From positions 62,001-126,000 of the forward strand of contig CAWEAZ010000032.1 in NCBI GenBank assembly GCA_963807155.1: a stretch of DNA of 64,000 nt, in the 5' to 3' direction. Numbering within the stretch: the first letter of the stretch is position 1; every line of letters starts with the position of its first letter. The notes beneath the pieces were generated by a model. That model searched no databases. It saw nothing but the letters and a program-made list of their open reading frames with translations, and had not been told where the DNA came from. The translations under genes and the position numbers were made by a program. This document shows, one piece after another, positions 55,940-64,000 of the stretch. The stretch comes from JACCZX01 sp963807155 (GTDB taxonomy: Bacteria > Pseudomonadota > Gammaproteobacteria > Burkholderiales > Burkholderiaceae_F).

Positions 55940-56895
55940 TATTTCTTCACCGCCTTCTCGAGCTCGTCGATAAACATCCCAGCGACGTTAAAGCCTGCCT
56001 GCCCCTCAATTTCCACGAAGCACGTCGGGCTGGTGACGTTGATCTCGGTCAGGTGATCGCCGATTACGTCGAGTCCGAGCAACATCAATCCGCGCGGCAG
56101 CAACGCTCGACCCACCGCACGCGCAATCTTCTCGTCATGCTTGGTCAGCGGCTGCGCTCTGCCGTTACCACCGGCGGCAAGATTGCCGCGCGTTTCTCCT
56201 GGCGCCGGAATGCGAGCCAGGCAGAACGGCACCGGCTCACCGCCAATCACCAAAATGCGCTTGTCGCCTTCGTTGATCTCAGGAATAAATTGCTGCGCCA
56301 TCACGGTGCGCTGGCCGTGCTGTGTGACGGCCTCGAGAATCGAGCCGGCGTTCAAATCGCCTGGCTGCAAACGAAAAACGCCGGCGCCGCCCATGCCGTC
56401 GATAGGCTTGACGATGATGTCGCCTTGCTCAGCCCAGAAACTTCGAATGCCCGGAATGCTGCGTGTCACCAGCGTCGGCACCGCATATTGCGGGAACTCG
56501 AGTACCGCGAGCTTTTCGTTGTGATCGCGCAGCGCCTGTGGATCGTTGATCACGTGAGCGCCTTGCGCCACCGCGCGCGACAGCAACAGCGTCGCATTCA
56601 GGAATTCGACGTCGAACGGCGGATCCTTGCGCATCAGCACCCCGTCGTAAAAGTTCAGCGGGTGATCACGCAGCCCCTGATCGACATACCAAGGGTCGGG
56701 CTGCTGAGTGATCTGAAGCTGATGCGACTGCATGCGCACCAGGCCATCGTGACTGTCGAACGACAGCTCGGCAGGCGTGCCGGCGTGCACGATGTGACCG
56801 CGACGCGCAGCTTCGCGCATCATCGCCACCGTCGAGTCCTTGTATTCCTTCAGGTGGTCAAGCGGATCGACGATAAACAGCCAAGTTAACGCCAT
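55939..56895 (-). CDS. gshB: Glutathione synthetase
   Basis: A 318-residue ATP-grasp enzyme that adds glycine to gamma-glutamylcysteine. Features are LTWLFIVDPLDHLKEYKDST at the N-terminus, MRKDPPFDVEFLNATLLLSR, DIIVKPIDGMGGAGVFRLQP for ATP binding, and EINVTSPTCFVEIEGQAGFN. It is 38 bp downstream of gshA and coupled to the PTS genes, a standard betaproteobacterial arrangement. Confidence 0.95.
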   Translation of the reverse strand: MALTWLFIVDPLDHLKEYKDSTVAMMREAARRGHIVHAGTPAELSFDSHDGLVRMQSHQLQITQQPDPWYVDQGLRDHPLNFYDGVLMRKDPPFDVEFLNATLLLSRAVAQGAHVINDPQALRDHNEKLAVLEFPQYAVPTLVTRSIPGIRSFWAEQGDIIVKPIDGMGGAGVFRLQPGDLNAGSILEAVTQHGQRTVMAQQFIPEINEGDKRILVIGGEPVPFCLARIPAPGETRGNLAAGGNGRAQPLTKHDEKIARAVGRALLPRGLMLLGLDVIGDHLTEINVTSPTCFVEIEGQAGFNVAGMFIDELEKAVKK

Positions 56896-56933
56896 GCGTT
56901 GCCGCCAAAGCTCGGAAGCGATGCTGCGACGAG

Positions 56934-58307
56934 CTAGCCCGCGATCGCAGCGGCAAGTGCCGCTGACGGCGCTGGCTCGTCGAGTAGTTTCGACGCCGTG
57001 ACCTCGAGCTCGATAGCGGCTGCCAGCAGCGCGAGACGTGCGATCACGCCATACGAGTAAAAGCGGTTGGGCGCACTGTCGCCGGCCTGCGCACTGCAGT
57101 CCGGCAGATTGCAGCTGTCGGAAAAAGCCAGCGGAACAAAGTGCATTCCGGGTGCATTCAGGTTCTGGTCGGGTCCCCGATCGGTATGCACGCGATAAAA
57201 GCCCCCCACCACGTAACGGTCGATCATGTAGACGACAGGTTCAGCCGCCGCGCCGCCGACGTTCTCGCGGGTCGGCACACCTTCCTGAATGATGACTTCA
57301 GTGACTTCAAGGCCTTCCTTGACCACGGCCATTTTGTTGCGCTGTTTGCGATTCAATCCGCGCACTTCGGATGCATCGCGCACCGTCATCACGCCCATTC
57401 CGTAGGTGCCGGCATCGGCTTTGACCACCACGTACGGCGTATCGGTAATGTCGTACTCACGATATTTCTCGCGCATGCGCTCCAGCACAAAGTCGATATT
57501 GGTCGCCAGACACTCCTCGCCGGAGCGCTCGTGGAAGTTGACTTCACCGCAGCGCCCAAAGTACGGGTTGATGAACCAGGGATCGAGTCCGAGCATCTGC
57601 GCAAACTCGTCGGCAATCTGGTCGTAAGCGGCAAAGTGATTCGATTTGCGCCGCACCGCCCAGCCCGCCTGGAGCGGAGGCATCACGATCTGATCGTGCA
57701 GCCCGCGCAGAATCGGTGGAATGCCCGACGACAGATCGTTGTTCAGAAGGATCGCACACGGAATGAATCCGTCGACGCCCAGGTTGTCCCCTTCGCGAAC
57801 CAGCGGCTCGAGCAACAGTTGATCGCCGTCTTCGAGTGCAATCGGAGTCGGTTGCGTAATGTCCTCCGCCAACGAACCCACTCGAACTTCGAGACCGGTC
57901 TGCCGCAGGATGCGCACCAGCCGTGCAACATTGGTCAGATAAAACTGGTTGCGCGTATGCCGTTCCGGAATCAGCAACAGGTTGCGCGCATCCGGGCAGA
58001 TTCGATCGATCGCGGTTTGTGCCGCCTGCACCGCCGCCGGCAGCATCTGCTCAGACAGGTTGTTGAACCCTCCCGGGAACAGATTCATGTCGACAGGCGC
58101 TAATTTGAACCCCGCATTGCGCAGATCGACCGAGCCGTAAAAAGGCGGCGTGTGGTCCTGCCACTGCAGCCGGAACCAGCGCTCAATGGCCGGCAACGAC
58201 TCCAAAATGCGTTGCTCGAGCTGCAGCAACGGCCCGGTCTGCGCGGTCAGTAGGTGCGGAACGGCTGGGTGATGAACGGCGGGGTCCGGCACTTTGCACT
58301 CGCTCAC
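56934..58307 (-). CDS. gshA: Glutamate-cysteine ligase (proteobacterial type)
   Basis: About 457 residues of the GshA family found next to gshB in betaproteobacteria. Marks are PPFYGSVDLRNAGFKLAPVD, NLFPGGFNNLSEQMLPAAV, VVVKADAGTYGMGVMTVRD and YMIDRYVVGGFYRVHTDRG. It makes gamma-glutamylcysteine, the committed step to glutathione. I chose the GTG at 58307 (VSECKVPDPAVHHP), since the longer frame overlaps the upstream gene and lacks family sequence. Confidence 0.9.
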   Translation of the reverse strand: MSECKVPDPAVHHPAVPHLLTAQTGPLLQLEQRILESLPAIERWFRLQWQDHTPPFYGSVDLRNAGFKLAPVDMNLFPGGFNNLSEQMLPAAVQAAQTAIDRICPDARNLLLIPERHTRNQFYLTNVARLVRILRQTGLEVRVGSLAEDITQPTPIALEDGDQLLLEPLVREGDNLGVDGFIPCAILLNNDLSSGIPPILRGLHDQIVMPPLQAGWAVRRKSNHFAAYDQIADEFAQMLGLDPWFINPYFGRCGEVNFHERSGEECLATNIDFVLERMREKYREYDITDTPYVVVKADAGTYGMGVMTVRDASEVRGLNRKQRNKMAVVKEGLEVTEVIIQEGVPTRENVGGAAAEPVVYMIDRYVVGGFYRVHTDRGPDQNLNAPGMHFVPLAFSDSCNLPDCSAQAGDSAPNRFYSYGVIARLALLAAAIELEVTASKLLDEPAPSAALAAAIAG

Positions 58308-58347
58308 GAAAAAACGCCGGCCAGTGTAACTCGCACCTTGACCTAAC

Positions 58348-58971
58348 CTATCCTCCGAGCTGGCTACCTGGCCGCGCGTGCTCGACCAGCTTCGACGCCC
58401 TGCGCTCAAACGGGTCACGCCTTGCGAGCAACCGCTCCTGACGCACCGAGATCAGACGGTAATGGTGCAGCCCCGCCAGCAGGTCTTCGACTTCTTGGCA
58501 GTCATTGCCGTTCGCTACCCACAGTTCAGGTTCGATGCGGCGCAGATCGAACGCTGCCGAATAGCTGCGCAGCGTTTTCTGTCCGCGCCGGTCGCTGTAC
58601 TCATGGAAATATGACAGCGCGAGCTCACGCAGGCTGCGGTAGATCGGATCGCGATACCGCAACACAGCGCCGTTGGTCTTCGAGATTGCGCCCCAGTGGA
58701 TTCCGCGACGAAAAAGCGCAACCACATGCGGATAATCGCTTATCGAGCAGTCGAGATGCATCACGAGCGGCGGCTCGCCGTGTACCCACAACGCGCACGC
58801 GGCGAACATCGCACCCTCGATGCAGTGGGCGCGCCGATGCCGCATCACCGAGCGCACCGAGTGGATCGTCTCGCCACCCAGTTCGTGGTTGATCGGAATC
58901 GCGTTAAGGAACGTCTGAATCTTCTGCGGCGTCGCCAGCCGCTGCAGGACCGCGAACTCCGAAGACGTCAA
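58348..58971 (-). CDS. Transglutaminase-like hypothetical protein
   Basis: A 207-residue soluble protein. The stretch RRAHCIEGAMFAACALWVHG, then PPLVMHLDCSISDYPHVVAL and WGAISKTNGAVLRYRDPIYR, looks like a papain/transglutaminase-like core with Cys (HCIEGA), His (PHVVAL) and a downstream acidic residue. I do not recognise a named family. It lies 40 bp upstream of gshA on the same strand and downstream of the amtB terminators, so it may be the first gene of the glutathione/PTS operon. Confidence 0.65.
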   Translation of the reverse strand: MTSSEFAVLQRLATPQKIQTFLNAIPINHELGGETIHSVRSVMRHRRAHCIEGAMFAACALWVHGEPPLVMHLDCSISDYPHVVALFRRGIHWGAISKTNGAVLRYRDPIYRSLRELALSYFHEYSDRRGQKTLRSYSAAFDLRRIEPELWVANGNDCQEVEDLLAGLHHYRLISVRQERLLARRDPFERRASKLVEHARPGSQLGG

Positions 58972-59027
58972 CGCCAGATCCTCGCGGCGTGCAAACCGGC
59001 GTAATGAGGTGCGCTTCAGGGCACTCG

Positions 59028-59080
59028 ATTATGCCGGCGGCATAATTCAACAAAAAAAGGGCACCTCGGCGAGGTGCCCT
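59028..59080 (-). terminator. Intrinsic terminator plus adjacent palindrome
   Basis: The hairpin AGGGCACCTC / GAGGTGCCCT (59058-59080) is followed on the minus strand by a run of seven T, a strong terminator for amtB transcripts. Directly beyond, ATTATGCC-GGC-GGCATAAT (59028-59046) is a second perfect palindrome, located 57 bp before the next start codon; it could be an operator for that gene. Confidence 0.75.
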
Positions 59081-59156
59081 GAAAGTCCGCCTGTACGTTC
59101 GGTACGTGGACCAAATGCGATCCGGCGAGCTAGGGAGACACAACCTTTGTTAAAGC

Positions 59157-59182
59157 CGCGCGTGGTGCCCCGACCACGCGCG
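59157..59182 (-). terminator. GC-rich hairpin directly after amtB stop
   Basis: A perfect 10-bp stem CGCGCGTGGT / ACCACGCGCG with a 6-nt loop starts 4 nt after the amtB stop codon. On the minus strand it is followed by only a short CTTT, so it may act as a weak terminator or a 3'-end stabiliser upstream of the strong terminator at 59058-59080. Confidence 0.55.
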
Positions 59183-59186
59183 TCTC

Positions 59187-60741
59187 TTACATCTTGTATG
59201 CCGATTCGCCGTGATACGTCGTATCGAGTCCTTCGCGCTCTTCCTCTTCGTTGACTCTGACGCCAACGACCATCTTGACGATCAGAAGCGCGACGAACGA
59301 AACGACTGCTGACAGAACAACTGCGGTCAGCACAGCTTGCAACTGAATCCACACCTGCGCACCGATGCCGGGAAAGTCGGCCGGATCGCCGCACTTATTG
59401 GTAATGTAGTTGCAGATACCCAGACCGCCAAGCGAGGGCGAAGCGAATACGCCGGTCAGGAGTGCGCCGGTAATGCCGCCAACCCCGTGCACGCCGAATA
59501 CATCGAGCGCGTCATCAGCGCCGAGCATCTTCTTCAAGCTGCTGACACCCCAGAAGCAAGCACCGCCGGCCACTGCACCGATGACGACGCCGCCGATCAC
59601 ACCGACGAATCCGCACGCCGGCGTGATCGCCACGAGACCCGCAACCGCACCCGACGCGCCGCCCAGCATCGACGGCTTGCCCTTGATCATCCACTCGGCA
59701 AACGTCCACGTCAGCACAGCGGCGGCAGTTGCGAACAGCGTGTTGACGAACGCCATCGCCGCCGTGCCGTTGGCTTCCAGGTTCGAGCCCGCGTTAAATC
59801 CGAACCAACCCACCCACAGCAGCGCGGCTCCGACCATCGTCAACGTCAGGTTATGCGGCGCCATCGATTCGCGTCCGTAGCCGATTCGCTTGCCCAGCAC
59901 GTAAGCCGCCACTAAGCCGGCGACGCCTGCGTTGATGTGCACGACAGTGCCACCGGCAAAGTCGAGCGCGCCTTTTGCCCAGAGCCAGCCAGCGGCAGCC
60001 TTGACCGCTGTTTCTGACGCGGCGTCCTTGATGGCATCCGGTCCATCCCAGTACCAGACCATGTGCGCCATCGGTAGGTAACTGAACGTGAACCACAGCG
60101 CCATGAACAGCAGCACCGCGGAAAACTTCATGCGTTCGGCATACGCGCCAACGATCAGCGCGCAGGTGATCGCCGCAAAGGTGCACTGGAATGCGACAAA
60201 CATCAGCTCCGGAATGTAGGTGTCCTTGCTGAACGTCGCTCCAGCGGATTCGGGCGTGACACCCGACAAGAACATCTTCGATAGTCCGCCGAAAAAAGGA
60301 CCCCCTCCGGTGAAGGCCAGCGAGTAGCCGTAGATCATCCACAGAATGGCGATCAGTGCGAATGTCATGAACACCTGCATCAACACCGACAGCATGTTCT
60401 TCGAGCGCACCAGGCCTCCGTAGAACAGCGCGAGTCCGGGGATGGTCATCAGAATGACCATCATCGTGGCGGCGTACATGAATGCGGTGTCGCCCTTGTT
60501 GATGTTCGGTGGCTTCGGCGCATCGGTCGGCGGCGCAGCTGCGGCGACGCCACCGGGCGCGGCAGGCGTTGCGCACCGGCGCTGCAGGTGCTGCAGCTAC
60601 CGGCGTCGCCGGCGCTGACGAGCCGCCTCTAGCCTTGGCCGCATCGCCTGGCTTCGGATTTTCGTACTGCGCGCTTGCGGGCGACAGTGATCCAACTGAA
60701 AACACTCCTGCAGCGAGGAGCATGACCATTAGTTTCTTCAT
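59187..60741 (-). CDS. amtB: Ammonium transporter, one frameshift
   Basis: About 518 residues. A signal peptide (MKKLMVMLLAAGVFSVGS) is followed by an Ala/Pro-rich linker with an indel near 60567, then NINKGDTAFMYAATMMV and the eleven-helix AmtB core. Pore histidines are in GGTVVHINAGVAGL and VFGVHGVGGITGALL. The long proline-rich extension before the first helix is common in betaproteobacterial AmtB. I prefer ATG 60741, with AGGAT 6 nt upstream, over two ATGs just before it. It lies downstream of glnK. Confidence 0.92.
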
Positions 60742-60756
60742 CGTCATCCTCATCGG

Positions 60757-61095
60757 TTAGAGCGCTTCCTTGCCGGTTTCGCCGGTTCGGATGCGAACGA
60801 CATGCTCGAGATTGAAAACGAATATCTTGCCGTCGCCGATCTTGCCGGTGCGCGCGGAGCCTTCGATCGCCTCGATCGCGCGCTCGACGATGTCCTCGGA
60901 CACCGCCGCTTCAATTTTGACTTTCGGCAGAAAGTCGACAACGTATTCAGCGCCCCGATACAGCTCGGTGTGACCCTTTTGCCTTCCAAAGCCTTTGACC
61001 TCAGTGACTGTGATGCCTTGCACGCCGACCGCGGACAACGCTTCACGCACCTCGTCAAGCTTGAACGGCTTGATAATGGCCGTGATTAGTTTCAT
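60757..61095 (-). CDS. glnK: PII nitrogen regulatory protein GlnK
   Basis: A 112-residue PII protein. Tyr51 in the T-loop (ELYRGAEYVVDFLPK) is the uridylylation site, and KGFGRQKGHTE and EGSARTGKIGDGKIFV bind ATP and ADP. The MKLITAIIKPFKLDEVREAL N-terminus is diagnostic. Linked to amtB, it should be GlnK, which blocks the ammonium channel when nitrogen is plentiful. Confidence 0.95.
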   Translation of the reverse strand: MKLITAIIKPFKLDEVREALSAVGVQGITVTEVKGFGRQKGHTELYRGAEYVVDFLPKVKIEAAVSEDIVERAIEAIEGSARTGKIGDGKIFVFNLEHVVRIRTGETGKEAL

Positions 61096-61117
61096 CGCTT
61101 GAGTTCCTCGCTGTCGC

Positions 61118-61904
61118 TTAAAACGTCTTGGTCAACGAAACCACGACACTGGTCTTGCCTGCACCGTCCGACAGCATCGGACTTCAGAAATAGCTTCTTT
61201 TCGTTGGTTCCAACCACAGCCAGCTCCGGCGATCCAGCCCGATCCGGCGATGTCATAGGTCACGCCCAGCTTGTAATCGAAATAGGTGTCGTCAATCAAC
61301 CCGACCTGTTGTCCGTGGTTGATCTTTTGCCAGCCGGCGTGCGCCTGAATGGCCCAACCGCCGTCGAGTCGGCCACGCAGCCGAGAGATCGATGTATTGC
61401 GACCCCTTGGTGTCGACGCCGGGCGCTTTCAGGTCAAAGTAGTCGGTGAAGCCGTAGAAGTACTTCAGCGATAGCGGACCCCATGTGCCACCGATATAGC
61501 CTTCGAAGAAATCCGGCTTGTAGCCCGACACGTACTTGCCGGTGCCCGGGTAGTAGTAATAGAGCACTCCAACATCGAGACCGAAGTCACCGAACGTCGC
61601 TTTGTAGCCACCGTAGAAATCCATCTCAAGGCTGGCGCCATTGAACAGCACCGACGACACGTTCGAGTTCCAGTTGCCCAGATAGAAGCCCGACTTGTGA
61701 GCGAAGTCGAAGCCGCCTTGGAATGCAGGTTTGTAGTCGGTCTGCGAGTAGCCCCGATAGCGATAATCACTGAACAGTCCTGCGTTGCCGGTGAAAGTGA
61801 ATTCGGGTTCTGGTTTCGCGGTTTGCTGCTGGTGATGGCGCCCATGCTGCGACGCCAGCCGCACTTCCGATCGCAATAGCGCAAGCAATCAGCGCTGTTC
61901 TCAT
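61118..61904 (-). CDS. TorF family putative porin, frameshifted
   Basis: Outer-membrane protein of about 262 residues. ATG 61904 gives a signal peptide (MRTALIACAIAIGSAAG). After an indel the mature part reads GNAGLFSDYRYRGYSQTDYK, PAFQGGFDFAHKSGFYLGNW and YYYPGTGKYVSGYKPDFFEG, typical of the TorF/TIGR02001 family. Further indels near 61380 and 61180-61230 precede the terminal beta-strand VVSLTKTF. This gene usually heads the glnK-amtB operon in betaproteobacteria and may bring ammonium or other N sources across the outer membrane. Confidence 0.85.
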
Positions 61905-61958
61905 GTTTTATCCCCTCTCGAGATGTTTGATGTGACAAAACAGAATCGAAGGGGTCTA

Positions 61959-61975
61959 CGCAACATGCATGCCAA
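61959..61975 (-). promoter_or_regulatory. Sigma54 promoter for torF-glnK-amtB
   Basis: On the minus strand TTGGCATGCATGTTGCG shows the sigma54 -24/-12 elements: GG, exactly 10 bp, then GC, with TTGGCA and TTGC flanks. It lies 55 bp upstream of the torF ATG. Sigma54 control is expected for an ammonium-uptake operon under NtrC. Confidence 0.75.
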
Positions 61976-61992
61976 TTGTTGCAGTGCCAAAA

Positions 61993-62009
61993 TGCTCACT
62001 CGCGGTGCA
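61993..62009. promoter_or_regulatory. Possible NtrC-binding site
   Basis: TGCTCACTCGCGGTGCA has NtrC-like ends (TGC..C and CGGTGCA) at the 17-bp spacing of known sites. It is just upstream of the sigma54 promoter. The left half matches poorly, and the distance to the promoter is shorter than usual, so this is tentative. Confidence 0.35.
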
Positions 62010-62110
62010 AATAGCTGACGATATTTAAAGCTGGCGCACGGTGCTAGTGCGTGAGCGCACGAGCGCGGGGCGTGCGCGCTCGAGGAGCTGCGATAGGCTA
62101 AATTCGCACC

Positions 62111-62350
62111 ATGGACAAAGTTTCGTTTCTCGATGAGTTACAGGACCGGCTGGCCGCGTTGATGCGCAACACTCCGGCAGCCGACTTGCAAAAGAACGTG
62201 AAGGCGCTTTTAACGCAGCAGTTCGCGCGTCTTGAACTCGTGACCCGGGAGGAATTCGACACTCAAACCAAGGTGCTTGCCAAAACGCGCGCCAAGCTTG
62301 AGAGCCTTGAGCGCAGACTGACGGAAATTGAAAACAAGACTGCGCGTTAG
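62111..62350 (+). CDS. ubiK: Ubiquinone biosynthesis accessory factor UbiK
   Basis: A 79-residue protein, FLDELQDRLAALMRNTPAAD at the N-terminus and a long C-terminal coiled coil (VLAKTRAKLESLERRLTEIE), as in UbiK (formerly YqiC). It binds UbiJ and helps the late steps of ubiquinone synthesis. Divergent from torF, the usual betaproteobacterial arrangement. Confidence 0.9.
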   Translation: MDKVSFLDELQDRLAALMRNTPAADLQKNVKALLTQQFARLELVTREEFDTQTKVLAKTRAKLESLERRLTEIENKTAR

Positions 62351-62372
62351 GTCAACGCGAGTAAGTAAAGCG

Positions 62373-63318
62373 TTACGCCGGCGACGGTTCGGCCGCAGAC
62401 CGCTTGCGCGCCAGCGCAATGATTTTCGCTGCGGTAGGTAGCTGCAGTTCGGACAACTCAGCTTCCATCGCCGAGCGATCGATCAACCGCACGTGGCGGC
62501 GCTTCGCAACTTCCTTCGCTGCGCTTTCATATCCCGCTTCGGCAATCACGGCCACGCGCATCATTCCGATCTCGCGCGCCTGTTCAATCAACGCGGTTAT
62601 GCGATCGACCGAGACGTGATCGTTTTGCACGACGAACGCATAGGCGCGTGCAGCGTCCTCGCGATGGCGCAGGACAAGTTCGATCGGCCAGACGGCTGGC
62701 GACGCAGGTGAGCCCCGATAGCCGCGCGCTTCATACCAGGCAAGCACGAGCTCGCGCAGCGGTACGTTCGGCGAAATCACCTCCGGCTTGCGCCTGGCCG
62801 GCGTATCGCTTGCACGTGCTGCAGCCGGCACAGGCCTCTGCGCGGGGTCGAGTGTGCGGCGACGGCTCGTGCTCCATGATCTGCGAAATCAGATCCTCGA
62901 TCGGATCCATTCCATCGGCAGCCTGCTCGGCCGGCGTCGGCCGATGTGCTCCACTGTGCGCGCCATTTGACGATTTGCTGCGTGACTTGGAATCACGCTT
63001 GCCATGGCCGAACTCGAGCGGCGGCAGCTCGCGTGATTTTTCCTTGGCCGCGGCTCGCCCCGCAGCGTGGCGTGCCGCGGCAGCCGCTTTTTCGGCCGGG
63101 TCATCCTCGAGCAACCGTCCCATAATTTTTGGCTTGACGGGCTCGTCGGGCTCGGCCGCCTGATCTTCATCGAGTTGGCCGCCCGCGATCATCAGCGCCA
63201 TCGCACTTTGTTCGCGCCTGGCTGATTGTTCGCGAATCGCGCGAGCGCGACGCTGCGCCCAGATGTACAACCCGGTAATCGTGCCGAAAATTACGACGCA
63301 GAGAAGAAAAGTTATCAC
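62373..63318 (-). CDS. Membrane-anchored restriction-endonuclease-like protein, one frameshift
   Basis: About 315 residues after joining across an indel near 62850. An N-terminal helix (MITFLLCVVIFGTITGLYIW) is followed by a basic stretch and a long charged low-complexity linker. The C-terminal domain reads ELVLAWYEARGYRG, WPIELVLRHREDAARAYAFV and ALIEQAREIGMMRVAVIAEA, resembling the Mrr/PD-(D/E)XK restriction-endonuclease fold. An obvious D-ExK catalytic set is not visible, so it may bind rather than cut nucleic acid. Converges with ubiK; divergent from comM. Confidence 0.6.
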
Positions 63319-63531
63319 TAGATGCGCTTGCGTTGTGCAGCCGAGGGAGCGATTGAAAACCGTGACTGTATCGTGCCACGGCGACGCGGGCCACCCCTTA
63401 CGAATATCAGGCCAAACGGGTCATTTTTCCTTCGTCCGATTAGCTGTCACACACCCAAAACGGGGGATGCAGTTCGCTGCCAGGAGAAGCTTCCCGATCG
63501 CGTGAACGGTTTAGGCCGTCGTCGCTTCTGC

Positions 63532-63559
63532 CTGGCAGTCGCGTAGGCGCCGATAGAAT
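63532..63559 (+). promoter_or_regulatory. Candidate sigma70 promoter for comM
   Basis: CTGGCA (63532-63537) and TAGAAT (63554-63559) are spaced by 16 bp; the -10 differs from consensus at one base. It would give a leader of about 40 nt. The rest of the 286-bp gap between the divergent genes shows no RNA gene or repeat. Confidence 0.45.
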
Positions 63560-63604
63560 CGCGCGCCATGTTCGCACTTCGACTCGCTCGATGAATCCGT
63601 TGCA

Positions 63605-64000
63605 ATGACGCTGGCCGTCGTTCGCAGCCGGGGTTTGTCTGGAATGTCGGCACCCGAGGTCACAGTCGAAGTCCATTTGGCCAACGGGCTGCCCGCCTTC
63701 ACGCTGGTCGGGCTGCCCGACACCGAAGTGCGTGAAGCGCGCGAGCGAGTGCGGGCCGCACTGCAAAACAGCCGCTTCGATTTTCCAATGCGGCGCATCA
63801 CCGTGAATCTGGCGCCAGCCGACCTGCCTAAGGAATCCGGCCGCTTCGATCTGCCGATCGCGCTGGGCATTCTGGCGGCGACCGGACAATTGCCCGCGCG
63901 CGTGCTCGACCGCTACGAATTTGCCGGCGAATTGTCACTGTCAGGCGAGCTGCGGCCGGTGCGCGGTACGTTGGCGATGGCGTATGCCGTCACCTTGGCC
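63605..64000 (+). CDS. comM: ComM/YifB family Mg-chelatase-like AAA ATPase, partial at right edge
   Basis: The first 132 residues are present and open at the window end. APEVTVEVHLANGLPAFTLV, GLPDTEVREARERVRAALQN and RRITVNLAPADLPKESGRFD are the N-terminal Lon-like/ChlI domain of ComM. ComM is a helicase that extends branch migration of incoming DNA during natural transformation. ATG 63605 is the start that matches the family N-terminus (MTLAVVRSRGLSG). Confidence 0.92.
   Translation, partial: MTLAVVRSRGLSGMSAPEVTVEVHLANGLPAFTLVGLPDTEVREARERVRAALQNSRFDFPMRRITVNLAPADLPKESGRFDLPIALGILAATGQLPARVLDRYEFAGELSLSGELRPVRGTLAMAYAVTLA

Noticed and set aside
1..64000. CRISPR arrays, tRNA or rRNA genes, insertion sequences, attachment sites
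   Set aside because: No regularly spaced repeats, cloverleaf-like sequences, transposase motifs or flanking duplications were seen.

Overview
The window looks like a chromosomal contig from a high-GC betaproteobacterium, most likely of the order Burkholderiales and not assignable to a genus from sequence alone. The clearest marker is the right-hand synteny comM / ubiK / torF-glnK-amtB / gshA-gshB / EIIA(Man)-ptsH-ptsI. AceK, FolE2, DUF2917/DUF1127 proteins and the Liv and TRAP uptake systems fit the same group. No rRNA, tRNA, CRISPR array, phage or insertion sequence was seen. About a third of the genes carry apparent 1-nt indels, so the sequence probably comes from poorly polished long reads. 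I annotate such genes as single CDS and give the break points.

Layout. 1-10.7 kb (minus): a catabolic supercluster. A TRAP transporter (dctP, attenuating terminator, dctQ, dctM) is followed by an SDR and a TauD/TfdA-type dioxygenase. A branched-chain-amino-acid-type ABC operon (livK-iclR-livHMGF) then runs into a 4-oxalocrotonate-type tautomerase and an SMP-30 lactonase; it has its own sigma70 promoter and a palindromic operator. 10.8-14.6 kb (plus): a hybrid histidine kinase with four PAS domains, divergent from the TRAP operon. 14.7-19.9 kb: small DUF2917/DUF1127/lipoprotein genes, an orphan response regulator, glutathione peroxidase-folE2, a diiron desaturase-like protein and an asparaginase.

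19.9-29.5 kb (minus): an organophosphorus-type uptake cluster. A PotA/PhnT-type ABC transporter, a calcineurin-like phosphodiesterase and a VOC protein flank a phnD-phnC-phnE-phnE-HAD block. Between HAD and the first permease lie 740 bases without a single C on the plus strand (24037-24776). Reading it on the minus strand, the expected HAD hydrolase still shows through with every G replaced. It looks like an existing gene overwritten base-specifically rather than an insertion.

29.6-50.9 kb: mostly plus-strand housekeeping and metabolic genes (argS, SPOR protein, dsbA, SDRs, a BtuF-like protein, cls, isovaleryl-CoA dehydrogenase, an ASCH-GNAT protein, LysE exporters, aceK, thiolase, an acyl-CoA dehydrogenase, a methyltransferase, a DsbA-like isomerase), with minus-strand metC and recQ-MBL. 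50.9-53.4 kb: a cyanide-insensitive bd-type oxidase with its small DUF2474 subunit. 53.5-58.3 kb (minus): glutathione synthesis and the regulatory PTS. 58.3-62 kb: ammonium uptake under a predicted sigma54 promoter. 62.1-64 kb: ubiK, a membrane-anchored nuclease-like protein, and comM running off the right edge.

The oddities I trust most are the C-free block, the dioxygenase remnant that makes homologous ends around the TRAP operon, the sigma54 promoter of torF-glnK-amtB, and the promoter-operator upstream of livK.
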